Assembly: GCF_002127965.1 (NCBI RefSeq)
Contig: NZ_CP018787.1
Location: 1,860,001-1,924,000, forward strand
Length of the DNA stretch: 64,000 nt
Source of the DNA: Oxalobacter formigenes
GTDB lineage: Bacteria > Pseudomonadota > Gammaproteobacteria > Burkholderiales > Burkholderiaceae_D
Reading direction: 5' to 3'
Position numbers and translations under genes: made by a program. The notes under the pieces are model-generated. The model was not told the DNA's origin and ran no database searches. It saw only the letters and a list, made by a program, of their open reading frames with translations. Below are positions 46,760 through 57,146 of this stretch, piece after piece. The stretch's first letter is position 1; the number at the start of each line of letters is the position of its first letter.

Positions 46760-47674
46760 CTAGTCTTTCAGCAATGGAAGCCCGTCGAGCATCCGTTTCA
46801 TCCGGATGGCGATCCGTGGCATGAATTCGGCGACCGTCAGGCCGACCAGTTCATAATGTGTCGCGATATCGTTGATCACCCGGACAGCTTCCGCTATTTC
46901 CATGCCATCCGGTTCGACGCCGACCCCGGCGATGATTTCAGCCGGGTCGAGCACGTCCAGATCGAAATGGACAAGCACTTTCGACACACCGGTCGTCTTC
47001 AGCCAGTCCAGAATCGCCTTGCTGTCTTCAGCCACGTCCGCTGGCGACAAACCTTTAATCCCGAGTTCCTGCTGGCGCTGCCTCATACCTGTATCCCATG
47101 AACGCAAGCCAACGATCAGGGCGTTTCTGGCAGCGACCTTTCCGGGCAACATTCGCATAATCTCTTCATCGCCCATACCAAGACACGCCGTCAGCGCCAT
47201 TGCGTGATAGCCCTTGTATTCATCGTATGGCAGGTTCACGTCCGGATGGGCGTCGAGCCAGACAATCGCCACATCATCCGGATATTTCGCCACCAGATAC
47301 GTAAACGGCACGACACTGACGGAACATTCGCCGCCGAGGGTCACGATTTTTTCCGGTGCATTTTCGCGGACGATATCCAGAGCCGCCCCAGTCTGTTTCA
47401 TGATGACCCTGCGCGCACTGATGCCTTTTTCGACTGCCCTGTCCCTGATATCCAGAGAGACAGGCACCTCTGCCGTCATCGCAGTGCTCTCGGGAGCCAG
47501 CATTTTCAAAAGTTGCGCCCCCAGAAAATACCCCTTTGAGGCATCTTCCGGCAAAAGATCCGGCATCCAGTGATCGACGATCCCGCCCTGCCATTGCGGG
47601 TAAATGAGCCGCAAGACAGACGTCTCGCTTTTTATGTCACCGCTGGTCACGGACGTTTTTTCCGGTATAGGCAT
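46760..47674 (-). CDS. arginase/agmatinase/formiminoglutamase family protein
   Basis: 304 residues in the ureohydrolase fold. Two metal-binding blocks are canonical: WLDAHPDVN (D141, H143, D145) and HFDLDVLDP. The third, usually GGDHS, reads GGECS, replacing the metal-ligand histidine with cysteine and the aspartate with glutamate. Such variants exist in ureohydrolase-like proteins of unsettled substrate, so I do not name it arginase or agmatinase. The start at 47674 has GTGGAGACAGG upstream. A terminator after lpd (47703-47730) shows that it is transcribed separately from the sucAB-lpd operon. Confidence 0.8.
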   Translation of the reverse strand: MPIPEKTSVTSGDIKSETSVLRLIYPQWQGGIVDHWMPDLLPEDASKGYFLGAQLLKMLAPESTAMTAEVPVSLDIRDRAVEKGISARRVIMKQTGAALDIVRENAPEKIVTLGGECSVSVVPFTYLVAKYPDDVAIVWLDAHPDVNLPYDEYKGYHAMALTACLGMGDEEIMRMLPGKVAARNALIVGLRSWDTGMRQRQQELGIKGLSPADVAEDSKAILDWLKTTGVSKVLVHFDLDVLDPAEIIAGVGVEPDGMEIAEAVRVINDIATHYELVGLTVAEFMPRIAIRMKRMLDGLPLLKD

Positions 47675-47702
47675 GAACCTGTCTCCACAGTAGTTTGTCC
47701 AA

Positions 47703-47730
47703 CAAAAAAGGCTGCACAAGGCCGCCTTTC
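47703..47730 (-). terminator. terminator after lpd
   Basis: In the leftward direction AAAGGC/GCCTTT arms with an inner GC pair are followed by TTTTTTGTT. It closes the sucA-sucB-lpd transcript, 27 bases after the lpd stop. Confidence 0.75.
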
Positions 47731-47756
47731 CATCTCTTGCATTCCCTTGAACGGCC

Positions 47757-49181
47757 TTACATGTTCAATGCCCGGCCATCGACCGCCAGTGCGGCTTCCT
47801 TCACCGCTTCGGAGAGCGTCGGATGGGCATGGCAAATCCGGGCGATATCTTCGGAAGTGGCCGAAAACGTCATCGCCATCACTGCCTCGGCAATCAGCTC
47901 GGACACCATCGGCCCGATCATGTGGACACCCAGCACTTCATCGGTTTTCGCATCGGCGAGAATCTTGACGAATCCCTCCGTCGTTCCCATGGTGCGGGCG
48001 CGCCCGTTCGCCATGAACGGGAATACGCCTTTTTTGAACGACACGTTTTCCGCCACCAGTTCTTCTTCCGTGCGTCCAACCCAGGCGATTTCCGGATGGG
48101 TATAGACAACCCAGGGAATGCCCTTGTAATCGACATGGCCGTACTTGCCTGCAATCCGCTCGGCCACGGCAACACCTTCATCCTCGGCCTTGTGGGCGAG
48201 CATCGGCCCACGCACCACGTCGCCGATCGCCCAGACGTTTTTAAGGTTGGTGCGGCACAGGCCGTCAACCGCGACGAAACCGCGCTCATCCAGTTTCAGC
48301 CCGACCTTGTCGACGCCAAGCCCCTGCGTATACGGTACCCGGCCGATAGACACCAGCAACTTGTCGAACACGGCTTTCTCGACCTGTCCCCTTGCGTCGT
48401 CATATTCGATGGCAACGCCCTTGGGCATCCGCCTGACCTTCCTGACGGTTGCACCGGTCAATATCGTCAATCCCTGGCGGGTCAGCTGTTTCTGCGCTTC
48501 CATCGCGACCTGACGGTCAGCGCCCGCAAGCAGTTCCGGCTGCGATTCAAACAGCGTCACATCCGAACCGAGCCGGCGCCAGACCGACCCCATTTCCAGC
48601 CCGACCACTCCGGCACCGATAATGGCAAAACTCTTCGGCACGTCGTTCAGTGACAAAACACCTGCGTTGGACAAAACCCGTTCTTCATCAAACGGCAGAT
48701 TCGGCCATGCCCGCGGTTTGGAACCGGTCGCGATGATCACGTTAGTGCAAGTGAACTTCCGGGTTTCGTCGCCGGTCACGGCAATGGTGTATTCCCCGTT
48801 TTCCACTCCCGCAAACGAGCCGGTACCGTTGAAGTAAGTGATCTTGTTCTTGCGGAACAGGAAAGCGATCCCGTCATTGTTCTGCCGGACGATGGACGCC
48901 CGGCGCATCTGCATCCGTGGGATATCCATATCCACCCCGATGACATCCACGCCGAAATTCGACAGTCCATCCCTGGCCATTTCATAATGCGCGGATGCTT
49001 CCAGCAAGGCCTTCGAGGGAATGCAACCCACGTTAGTACAGGTACCCCCCAGTGCAGGCTTCCCGTCGATCTTCCAGTCGTCGATACACACCGTTTTCAT
49101 GCCGAGCTGGGCGGCACGGATCGCGGCGATATAACCGCCCGGGCCTCCCCCGATCACTGCCACATCGAAATCCACACTCAT
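47757..49181 (-). CDS. lpd: dihydrolipoyl dehydrogenase (E3) of the 2-oxoglutarate dehydrogenase complex
   Basis: 474 residues. FAD motif VIGGGPGGYIAAIRAAQLG, redox-active cysteines C48 and C53 in GGTCTNVGCIPSKALL, NAD motif GAGVVGLEMGSVW, and the dimer interface with the catalytic His in HAHPTLSEA. It reoxidises the dihydrolipoyl groups of the E2 subunit with NAD. It is the last gene of the leftward sucA-sucB-lpd operon, starting 29 bases after sucB, with an AAAGGAATATC site before it. The length and motifs are all as expected. Confidence 0.95.
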   Translation of the reverse strand: MSVDFDVAVIGGGPGGYIAAIRAAQLGMKTVCIDDWKIDGKPALGGTCTNVGCIPSKALLEASAHYEMARDGLSNFGVDVIGVDMDIPRMQMRRASIVRQNNDGIAFLFRKNKITYFNGTGSFAGVENGEYTIAVTGDETRKFTCTNVIIATGSKPRAWPNLPFDEERVLSNAGVLSLNDVPKSFAIIGAGVVGLEMGSVWRRLGSDVTLFESQPELLAGADRQVAMEAQKQLTRQGLTILTGATVRKVRRMPKGVAIEYDDARGQVEKAVFDKLLVSIGRVPYTQGLGVDKVGLKLDERGFVAVDGLCRTNLKNVWAIGDVVRGPMLAHKAEDEGVAVAERIAGKYGHVDYKGIPWVVYTHPEIAWVGRTEEELVAENVSFKKGVFPFMANGRARTMGTTEGFVKILADAKTDEVLGVHMIGPMVSELIAEAVMAMTFSATSEDIARICHAHPTLSEAVKEAALAVDGRALNM

Positions 49182-49210
49182 CTGATATTCCTTTCGTTTC
49201 CGGAAGAAAA

Positions 49211-50611
49211 TTACAAATCCAGCAACAGGCGTGCCGGGTCTTCCAGCGTTTCCTTCATCGTCCGCAAGGCCAGTACCGCTTCACGTCCGTCGATCAGGCG
49301 ATGGTCGTAAGACAAGGCCAGATAATTGATCGGCCGGATCACGATCTGGCCGTTTTCGACGACAGGCCTTTCCGTCGTGGCATGGATACCCAGAATGGCC
49401 GATTGCGGCGGATTGATGATCGGCGTCGACAAGAGCGAACCGAATACACCCCCGTTGGAAATCGAGAACGTGCCGCCTGTGAGGTCGTCGAGCGTCAACT
49501 GTCCGTCGCGTGCCTTGATCGACAGTTCGTTGATTTTCTTTTCGATTTCCGCAATCGTCATCAAATCGGCATCGCGCATGATCGGCACGACCAGCCCGCG
49601 CGGGGAACTGATGGCAATGCCGATATCGTAATACCCGTGATAGACGATATCGTTCCCGTCAATCGAGGCATTCACGACCGGGAAGCGTTTCAGTGCCGCA
49701 ATGGCCGCCTTGACGAAGAAAGACATCAGGCCGAGCCGGACACCGTGTTCCTTTTCGAACTGTTCACCGAACTTGCGGCGCAAATCCAGAACCGGCTGCA
49801 TGTTCACTTCATTGAACGTCGTCAGCGAGGCCGTCTGCTGCTGTGACTGGATCAGCCGCTCGGCAACGCGTGCGCGCAAACGGCTCATCGGGACACGGTT
49901 TTCCGTGCGGTTCGTCGCCCCGTAAACCGTCTGCTGTCCGGTCGAGCCGGAAGGCGTATAAGGCGTTCCGGCAGGCGGTGCCACACGGCGGGTCGCCTGC
50001 TCGATGGCTTTTTCATCTTCGCCAAGATCGGTACCCTGTGCTTCCCAGGCCCGTTCAACGTCTTTTTTCGTAATACGCCCGTCCTTGCCGGTACCGACAA
50101 CCGAGGTTTCATCCATGCCGAGTTCCGCCATCATTCGTGCAGCCGCAGGCATGACGATGCCGGACGGATAGTCCGCCGGATCGGGCATGTCACGTTCGCT
50201 GTCGAAAGCGGCGATTTCCAAATCCTCTTCCTTTTCCAGTTTTGCGGGAGGATCGACCGGAACCGGAGCCGATGCCACCGCTGCAACCGGTTCGGCCGCC
50301 GGTGCGGAAGCGAACAGTTCCATCTCGCGCGTTTGCGGCTCTTGCGGTTTCGATTCTGCCGATGCCATCGCCTCCGTATCCACCAGCGCGATCACTTCAC
50401 CGGCCACGACGATACTGCCATCCCTTTTCAGGATTTGTGTCAGCACGCCGTTGGCGGGACACGGCAATTCCAGAACGACCTTGTCCGTTTCGACATCGAC
50501 CAGATTTTCATCCAGCGTAACGGCTTCGCCCGCCTGTTTGTGCCACTGCAAAAGCGTGGCTTCCGTTACCGATTCCGATAACTGTGGAACTTTCACTTCA
50601 AGAACCGCCAT
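49211..50611 (-). CDS. sucB: dihydrolipoyllysine-residue succinyltransferase (E2)
   Basis: 466 residues with one lipoyl domain (lipoylated K44 in [10 protein letters not shown]), a charged/alanine-rich linker, an E3/E1-binding domain ([20 protein letters not shown]) and the C-terminal acyltransferase. The catalytic [13 protein letters not shown] block near residue 438 is present. It transfers the succinyl group from E1 to coenzyme A and forms the complex core. A GGAGAAAAAAT site lies before the ATG. It is the middle gene of the operon, 82 bases after sucA. Confidence 0.95.
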   Translation of the reverse strand: MAVLEVKVPQLSESVTEATLLQWHKQAGEAVTLDENLVDVETDKVVLELPCPANGVLTQILKRDGSIVVAGEVIALVDTEAMASAESKPQEPQTREMELFASAPAAEPVAAVASAPVPVDPPAKLEKEEDLEIAAFDSERDMPDPADYPSGIVMPAAARMMAELGMDETSVVGTGKDGRITKKDVERAWEAQGTDLGEDEKAIEQATRRVAPPAGTPYTPSGSTGQQTVYGATNRTENRVPMSRLRARVAERLIQSQQQTASLTTFNEVNMQPVLDLRRKFGEQFEKEHGVRLGLMSFFVKAAIAALKRFPVVNASIDGNDIVYHGYYDIGIAISSPRGLVVPIMRDADLMTIAEIEKKINELSIKARDGQLTLDDLTGGTFSISNGGVFGSLLSTPIINPPQSAILGIHATTERPVVENGQIVIRPINYLALSYDHRLIDGREAVLALRTMKETLEDPARLLLDL

Positions 50612-50693
50612 ATTTTTTCTCCACTTGAAAATTCGGAGTCACCTGTTCAAACGTCATTAAAACGTCAAGCGACTGTTATTCTTATTCTTTTCT

Positions 50694-53555
50694 TCAGCGT
50701 ACCAGTACCATATTCCCCATTTCGCCAAAGGCGGCATTCATCAGCTCTTTCTGCTGGGCCGAATGCTTCTGGAAATAGCCGACAGCCGGAGACGATGAGG
50801 CCGGACGGGCAGCGAAAGACAGTTTCTGTCCCGTTTGCAGGGTATCGAAGACCGGTCGTTGCACCTGCAACCATGCCCCCTGATTTTCAGGCTCGTCCTG
50901 AACCCAGATGATCTCTTCGGCTTTCGGATATTTTTTCAATTCATTCGCCAGCAACTCACCCGGAAACGGATACAGTTCCTCGATCCGGAGGATGGCCACG
51001 TCCATGCGTTGTTTCTCGGTACGCATATGCGCCAGATCGTAATAGATGCGACCGGTACACAACAGAACTCGTTTGACCTTCTTCGCATCGATACTCTTAT
51101 CGACTTCACCGAGAACCGGCCTGAAAGACCCGTCAGCCAGTTCTTCCAGCGGGGAAGCGGCATCCTTGTGCCTGAGCAGCGACTTCGGTGTCATGACAAT
51201 CAGCGGTTTTCTCTGCATCCTGAGCATCTGCCGGCGCAACACATGGAAAATCTGGGAAGCCGTCGTCGGCTGGACGACCGACATATTGTTATCCGCGCAC
51301 AACTGCAGATAGCGTTCAAGTCGTGCGGAAGAATGTTCCGGCCCCTGCCCTTCATACCCGTGCGGCAGGAGCATGACCAATCCGCAAATACGTCCCCATT
51401 TCGCCTCACCCGAACTGATGAACTGGTCGATCACGACCTGTGCACCGTTGGCGAAATCCCCGAACTGGCCTTCCCACAGGGTCAGCGTATTCGGCGCCGT
51501 CGTCGCAAAACCGTATTCGAACGCCAGCGCCGCTTCTTCCGACAGTGGCGAATTGATGACCGTAAAGCTGGCCTGATCTTTCGAGACGTTCTTCAAGGGC
51601 ACATATTTTCCCGCCCCGGAAATGACCCTTTCCTGATCGTGCAGGACAGCGTGTCGGTGAACGAACGTGCCGCGTTCCGAATCCTCACCCGCCAGCCTGA
51701 CCGAAAAACCGGCTGAAACGAGCGAGGCATAGGCCAGATGTTCCGCCATCCCCCAATCGACCGGCAATTCGCCCTTGCCCATCCGGGCACGGTCATGAAT
51801 GACCCGTTCCACCAGCGGATGCAGGGTCAGCCAGTCCGGCATCGTCGTGATGCGTTCGGACAGGCGTTTGAGTTCCTCGATCGGCATCGCCGTATCGGCG
51901 TCTTCCGACCAGCCCTGCTTTTGCAGGATCGGCTGCCATTCAATGGCCGACTGGCTCTTCATGTTCGAAATGACCGGGTTGACTATCGGCGTACCGGCGT
52001 CCATCCGGGCACGATAACCGGCGACCAGCGCATCGGCGTCCGCTGGCTGGATAACGCCCTGTTTGACCAGCCGGTCAACGTACAGGCTGCGGACTCCCGG
52101 ATGCGTCGCGATTTTCTTGTACATCAGCGGCTGCGTCATGGCAGGCGTATCCTGCTCGTTATGGCCCAGCTTGCGGTAACAGACGATATCGACCACGACA
52201 TCTTTCCTGAACTCCATCCTGAAATCCAGCGCGATCTGCGTCGCCAGCACGACCGCTTCCGGATCGTCGCCATTTACGTGCAGAATCGGCGCCTCGATCA
52301 TCTTCGCCACGTCCGTGCAATAGAGCGACGAGCGCGATTCACGGACATCCGAAGTCGTAAAGCCGATCTGGTTGTTCAGCACGATATGCACCGTGCCGCC
52401 CGTGCTGTAACCGCGCGTCTGCGCCATATTCAGCGTTTCCATGACGACGCCCTGACCGGAGAAAGAAGCATCTCCATGCACCAGTATCGGCATGACCTGC
52501 GAGCCGTCCGGATCGTCACGATGGAACATGCGCGCCTTGGCCGAACCTTCCACGACCGGATCGACGATTTCCAGATGCGAGGGATTGAACGCCAGTGACA
52601 GATGCACCGGGCCGCCCGGCGTCGAAATGTCGCGTACGAAACCCTGATGGTATTTCACGTCCCCGGCAGGCAAATCGTTTTCCGGCAAGCCTCCCTCGAA
52701 TTCGGCAAAGAGATCGTTCGGCATCTTGCCCATGATATTGACCAGTACGTTCAATCGTCCGCGATGCGCCATGCCGAGCACGATTTCCTGTATGCCCTTC
52801 GATCCCGCCCGCTGGATCACTTCATCCAGCGACACGATGAAACTTTCCCCGCCTTCCAGCGAAAAGCGCTTCTGCCCGACATAACGGGTGTGCAGGTAAC
52901 GTTCCATGCCCTCGGCCGACGTGACCCGTTCGAGAATATGGCGTTTCTTTTCCGGTGAAAAAGAAGGCGTCGCCTGAATCGATTCCAGCCGTTCCTGCAT
53001 CCAGCGTTTTTGCGCATGGTCGGTGATATACATGAATTCCGCACCGATGGAACGGCAGTAGGTTTCACGCAGCATTTGCACCAGTTCGCGCAAGGTCGCC
53101 GTTTCACGCCCGAACCAGGTATTGCTGATATTGAACACCAGATCCATGTCTGTATCGGTGAAACCGTAAAAAGACGGTTCCAGTTCCGGAATCTGTGGCC
53201 GCTCATGCCGCTCCAGCGGATCAAGTTTCGCCCAGTAGGTGCCAAGGAAGCGGTAAGCCGCCGTCATCTGCTGCGCGGCGATGCGCTTGCGGTCCAGCTC
53301 GGCGTTGCCTTTGGGAACAAGGATCTTGAACGGGGAATGTTTCGCCCGTTCCGCATACGCGGCGACGACCGGGCCATGCCGGATATCCGAACGGTTGCTG
53401 CCATCGACGGCAGGCACGTTTTGCATTGAATTGAAATAAGCCCGCCAGTTTTCCGGCACATTGGCGGGATTGTCCAGATACGCCTCGTAAAGTTCCTCGA
53501 CGTAAGGCGCATTGCCTGCGAAGAGATACGAATTGTCGCTGTACTCCTGCATCAT
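50694..53555 (-). CDS. sucA: 2-oxoglutarate dehydrogenase E1 component
   Basis: 953 residues with the expected layout. The N-terminal E2-binding segment (SYLFAGNAPYVEELYEAYLD) is followed by the ThDP-dependent core with GMAHRGRLNVLVNIMGK and GDASFSGQGVVMET, and a C-terminal transketolase-like domain (YEGQGPEHSSARLERYLQLC). It decarboxylates 2-oxoglutarate in the TCA cycle. The ATG at 53555 has AAGGAGGG upstream at ideal spacing; the frame start at 53600 does not. It leads the leftward operon sucA-sucB-lpd. Confidence 0.96.
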   Translation of the reverse strand: MMQEYSDNSYLFAGNAPYVEELYEAYLDNPANVPENWRAYFNSMQNVPAVDGSNRSDIRHGPVVAAYAERAKHSPFKILVPKGNAELDRKRIAAQQMTAAYRFLGTYWAKLDPLERHERPQIPELEPSFYGFTDTDMDLVFNISNTWFGRETATLRELVQMLRETYCRSIGAEFMYITDHAQKRWMQERLESIQATPSFSPEKKRHILERVTSAEGMERYLHTRYVGQKRFSLEGGESFIVSLDEVIQRAGSKGIQEIVLGMAHRGRLNVLVNIMGKMPNDLFAEFEGGLPENDLPAGDVKYHQGFVRDISTPGGPVHLSLAFNPSHLEIVDPVVEGSAKARMFHRDDPDGSQVMPILVHGDASFSGQGVVMETLNMAQTRGYSTGGTVHIVLNNQIGFTTSDVRESRSSLYCTDVAKMIEAPILHVNGDDPEAVVLATQIALDFRMEFRKDVVVDIVCYRKLGHNEQDTPAMTQPLMYKKIATHPGVRSLYVDRLVKQGVIQPADADALVAGYRARMDAGTPIVNPVISNMKSQSAIEWQPILQKQGWSEDADTAMPIEELKRLSERITTMPDWLTLHPLVERVIHDRARMGKGELPVDWGMAEHLAYASLVSAGFSVRLAGEDSERGTFVHRHAVLHDQERVISGAGKYVPLKNVSKDQASFTVINSPLSEEAALAFEYGFATTAPNTLTLWEGQFGDFANGAQVVIDQFISSGEAKWGRICGLVMLLPHGYEGQGPEHSSARLERYLQLCADNNMSVVQPTTASQIFHVLRRQMLRMQRKPLIVMTPKSLLRHKDAASPLEELADGSFRPVLGEVDKSIDAKKVKRVLLCTGRIYYDLAHMRTEKQRMDVAILRIEELYPFPGELLANELKKYPKAEEIIWVQDEPENQGAWLQVQRPVFDTLQTGQKLSFAARPASSSPAVGYFQKHSAQQKELMNAAFGEMGNMVLVR

Positions 53556-54000
53556 GTTGATACCCTCCTTTGCGAGCGGGTCTGGAAACAAACGATTCAA
53601 AAATGCGCCAATTCCCGTCGCTTTTCGCCTGTCTTTTGAACAGGCCGAACCCCGTCACTCACACTGATGACACCATCAGCTATAAATATAACGGTCACAT
53701 ACTGAAATTATAACCCGGGATGTACTGCACAAGGGTCCGCTTCAGAGTATAGCGCTAATAAATATTTATCCTCCCATACTGCATGAACAAACGCGTTGAC
53801 ACGACGCAATAAGCCCATTGCCTCATATTGCAGCTTCTTTTTCCCTTTCTGGCCAACCACTTTTTCCTTTAATCAAAGCCTGCACGGAATTTGACGAATC
53901 CGGCCGTTTCCCTGTCACAAGGATTGATTTTTCACATTCCCGCAAGCTACGTCATCACCACCCTGTTCATATCCTATCAACTCAATTCACAAAACACGAT
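53556..54000. other. divergent promoter region between sucA and an autotransporter
   Basis: Contains the sucA ribosome site at its left edge. The rest is unassigned and AT-rich near 53680-53780, suitable for divergent promoters. The long open frame of the autotransporter extends here but lacks a start site. Confidence 0.5.
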
Positions 54001-57000
54001 ATGAACCCGACACTTTCTTCCCGGCCTCCCGACAACTTGCCAGCGTCAATAAAGCCCCGGCCTTTTTCCCCGCTTCAAACCCATTATCGAACAGAGAACA
54101 CGGCACTCTCCCGCAAACCTTTGTCCCTCCTTCTGTCTCACATTATCGGCAACGGAAAAAGCCGTTCTGTCATTCTCGGGATTTGTCTCTGTACGGCGGC
54201 CGGGATCGCGCAGGCCGAATACATGGCCGAAGGCACTTACCATGCGGCCGTGACCGGAAGCGGCCATTCGATCTGGAACGGAACCGGCACCGAGCAAACT
54301 TTCAATTTCAATCAGGGCGCTACCCTCGACAACCCCGGACTGGGCGTATCGCCGGTCAATGTTGACGGGAAACTGCACATCAACGTCGGGCACGACCAGA
54401 CACTCAACCTCCATTCCACAGACACTTACGAACCGGTCAACATCGGAGCCTCCGGCGAACTGGACATTTCAGACGGTCATCTCAACATCCGCTACGCTCC
54501 TGAAGGAAACGACAAATCCGCTTTCATGATGGACGGTGGTGGCAAACTGACCATCAATAACCAGTCGCTTGCGATAGACACGGCATCGGAGGCAGGATTC
54601 AACGTTCAGGAAGCCGCCACGGTTTCCGTCAAAAACAGTGGCGATTTTTCCGTCACCAACGTCTTGCGCGGTATCGGCCTGCAAACCCGAAACGCCGGTA
54701 CCTCCCCACAGATGACGGTCGAATCCGAAAACATCGGCATCGATGCCAGTGTCGCGAAAGGGGGAGCGGTCTATCTGTTGGCCTACCATGTTCCGGGGAC
54801 ACACACGGATCTCTCGTTGACGGCACGGGAAACCGTCCATCTCAACGGCGACAGTTACGGCACCTATACCTATGGCAATAACACACTCGACATTGCCGGG
54901 AAAAACGTCGATATCGGCGGAAACAAATACGGTATGTATGCTGCCGGTACCGACGCCATGCACGACAATACCGTCACCGTCACGGCAAACGACACACTGG
55001 CGGTCAACGGCGTTTCCGGCGGCCTGTACAACAAACAGGGCAATCTGTCCCTTCACGGAAAAAACGTGAACATCACGGCCTCCAACGGGCACGGTATATG
55101 GAGCGTACAAAAGGATTCGGCGACGTCCTCAGCAACGACTGTCAAGGGGGATGAAACCATTTTTGTGCAGGGAACAGGGTACGATGCCGTCTATTCGAAT
55201 GATGCCACCGTCGGGCTTGAATCCCCGACAATCAACATCAAGGCAGACCAGTATGGCATGCGGGTCGATGGCGCAAACGGCCAGTTGACGGCAAGCGGGA
55301 CGACCGTTTCCGTCGTCAGCAAAAACTCGAGCCTGATCGCGTCCGACAACGGTACCCTTCACGTCAATGCCGATACCGTCAGCCTGACTTCCGACATGGA
55401 AGCCGTCTGGGCCGAGGGAGGAACGGTCAATATATCGGGCAAAAACATCCGGATTGCCGGTGACACCGACAGTGCCACGGTTTATGCCGGTTCTTCCGGA
55501 CAGGCAAAAATCAATACCTCATCAGGCGGGACATTCACGATGACCGGCAATCTTTATGCAGAAGACAACGGTGCCATCACGCTGAGCCTGCCGACTGCCC
55601 AATCCGTATTGACCGGATGGGCCATCGACAGCGAAACCGGAAATGTCAATGACACCGTCACCAGAAGCGCTCCCGTTTCAGGCCGTATTGACCTGACTAT
55701 GAATGGTGGTACATGGAACATGATGGAAAAGCAGGGATCGTCCAACCGGATATCGTCCCTGACAGCCGACGGGGGCACCGTCAATATGCGCTACTCGACT
55801 GCACAGCCGTTTTCAGACCTTTATATCCGCAATCTTTCCGGTAACAATGCCCTTTTTATGGTCGATACCGATATCGAAAACGACCAGTCCGACCGCATCA
55901 TTATGGAAACCGCGACCGGTGCGCACAAAATCGACGTCAGGGCGACCGGTGCCGAACCGTCACGGGAAGCGATGAGCAATTTCATCGTCCGTCAGGACTC
56001 GGGCAATGCGACATTTTCGCTGGCCAATCCCGGCCAGAAAGTCGATGCCGGCGTCTGGTTCTACAAACTGGCCAATCGTAACTCCAGCGATACTTCCGGC
56101 GCACAGGAATGGTTTTTGCAGCGCACAAACGAAAGGACTCCCACGACCGACTCGGTACTCGGCCTCTCCGGCGTTGCCGGTTCCTACGCCATGTGGTACG
56201 GACAGCTTTCCGACTTGCGCGAACGGCTGGGCGAAATCCGCAACCGCAACGGTTCAGACGGCATATGGGCACGTACCTTTGCCGAACGGGATAAACTCGA
56301 CGGGCTGGCCGGGACGGATTTTTCACAGCACCTTTACGGCATATCCGCCGGGGTCGATCACCTTTATAAACATGACGCCAATAACGAATGGCTTTTCGGG
56401 CTGCGCGGGCAATATACCTCCGCTTCCCAGGATATGGATGGCCAGTATGGCGGCAGCGGCAACGCCCATTCCTATGGACTCGCCGCCTACGCCACATGGA
56501 AACACGCCAGCGGCTGGTATGCCGATACCGTCGTCACCTGGGATCAGTTCCGGCAGGACATCGATACGCGCATGACCGACGGGACACCGGTTTCCGGGAA
56601 ATTCCGCACGCATGGGGCTGGTCTCTCGCTTGAAACGGGAAAATATATCCCTTTCGGAAACGACCTCTTCATCGAACCGCAGGCACAGCTGGCGTATTAC
56701 AAAATACAGGGAGCGGACTTTGCCATGAGCAATGGCATGCAAGTCAGGCATGACAATGTCGATTCACTGACAGGCCGCCTGGGACTCGTATTCGGCCGCA
56801 AATGGACGGACAGACAAAACCGGTTCGCGCAACCTTACCTAAAAGCGGGTGTCATCCATGAATTCAGGGGCGACCAGAAAGCGAACGTGAATAATGAAAC
56901 ATTCACGGACTCCCTGAAAGGGACACGCGTTTACTACGGTGCCGGGATCGACTGGCAATTTTCGAGAATGGCCCGTCTGTATGGGGAAATCGAACGCGAA

Positions 57001-57060
57001 AACGGCGACCATGTTTCAAGACCGTGGAGTGTCAGTGCAGGATTACGGTTCGAATTCTGA
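54001..57060 (+). CDS. autotransporter with beta-helix passenger, intact
   Basis: 1,019 residues. A long N-terminal lead of about 55 residues precedes a signal segment (RSVILGICLCTAAGIAQA). The passenger, to about residue 700, is a Gly/Thr/Asn-rich beta-helix with patches such as NVDIGGNKYGMYAAG and NVNITASNGHGIWSV. It looks like an adhesin and shows no protease or lipase motif. The last 270 residues, from NGSDGIWARTFAERDKLDG, form the outer-membrane barrel, ending in RFEF. The ATG at 54001 is the most plausible start, but no strong ribosome site precedes it. Unlike the other two autotransporters here, it has no frameshift. Confidence 0.85.
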   Translation: MNPTLSSRPPDNLPASIKPRPFSPLQTHYRTENTALSRKPLSLLLSHIIGNGKSRSVILGICLCTAAGIAQAEYMAEGTYHAAVTGSGHSIWNGTGTEQTFNFNQGATLDNPGLGVSPVNVDGKLHINVGHDQTLNLHSTDTYEPVNIGASGELDISDGHLNIRYAPEGNDKSAFMMDGGGKLTINNQSLAIDTASEAGFNVQEAATVSVKNSGDFSVTNVLRGIGLQTRNAGTSPQMTVESENIGIDASVAKGGAVYLLAYHVPGTHTDLSLTARETVHLNGDSYGTYTYGNNTLDIAGKNVDIGGNKYGMYAAGTDAMHDNTVTVTANDTLAVNGVSGGLYNKQGNLSLHGKNVNITASNGHGIWSVQKDSATSSATTVKGDETIFVQGTGYDAVYSNDATVGLESPTINIKADQYGMRVDGANGQLTASGTTVSVVSKNSSLIASDNGTLHVNADTVSLTSDMEAVWAEGGTVNISGKNIRIAGDTDSATVYAGSSGQAKINTSSGGTFTMTGNLYAEDNGAITLSLPTAQSVLTGWAIDSETGNVNDTVTRSAPVSGRIDLTMNGGTWNMMEKQGSSNRISSLTADGGTVNMRYSTAQPFSDLYIRNLSGNNALFMVDTDIENDQSDRIIMETATGAHKIDVRATGAEPSREAMSNFIVRQDSGNATFSLANPGQKVDAGVWFYKLANRNSSDTSGAQEWFLQRTNERTPTTDSVLGLSGVAGSYAMWYGQLSDLRERLGEIRNRNGSDGIWARTFAERDKLDGLAGTDFSQHLYGISAGVDHLYKHDANNEWLFGLRGQYTSASQDMDGQYGGSGNAHSYGLAAYATWKHASGWYADTVVTWDQFRQDIDTRMTDGTPVSGKFRTHGAGLSLETGKYIPFGNDLFIEPQAQLAYYKIQGADFAMSNGMQVRHDNVDSLTGRLGLVFGRKWTDRQNRFAQPYLKAGVIHEFRGDQKANVNNETFTDSLKGTRVYYGAGIDWQFSRMARLYGEIERENGDHVSRPWSVSAGLRFEF

Positions 57061-57072
57061 CGTTTCAATACG

Positions 57073-57117
57073 ATTTCAGAACGACTCATGTCGTTTTCCG
57101 GAACGTCGTTCTGAAAT
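57073..57117 (+). terminator. terminator after the intact autotransporter
   Basis: ATTTCAGAACGAC and GTCGTTCTGAAAT form a perfect 13-bp stem with a 19-base loop, beginning 12 bases after the stop and followed by a TTGTGCTTTTC stretch. Confidence 0.65.
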
Positions 57118-57146
57118 TTGTGCTTTTCTGACGAAAAACCAGATGC

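Noticed and set aside
53818-54000. N-terminal extension of the intact autotransporter
   Set aside because: The frame is open, but the extra 61 residues have no signal or ribosome site and overlap the likely promoter region.
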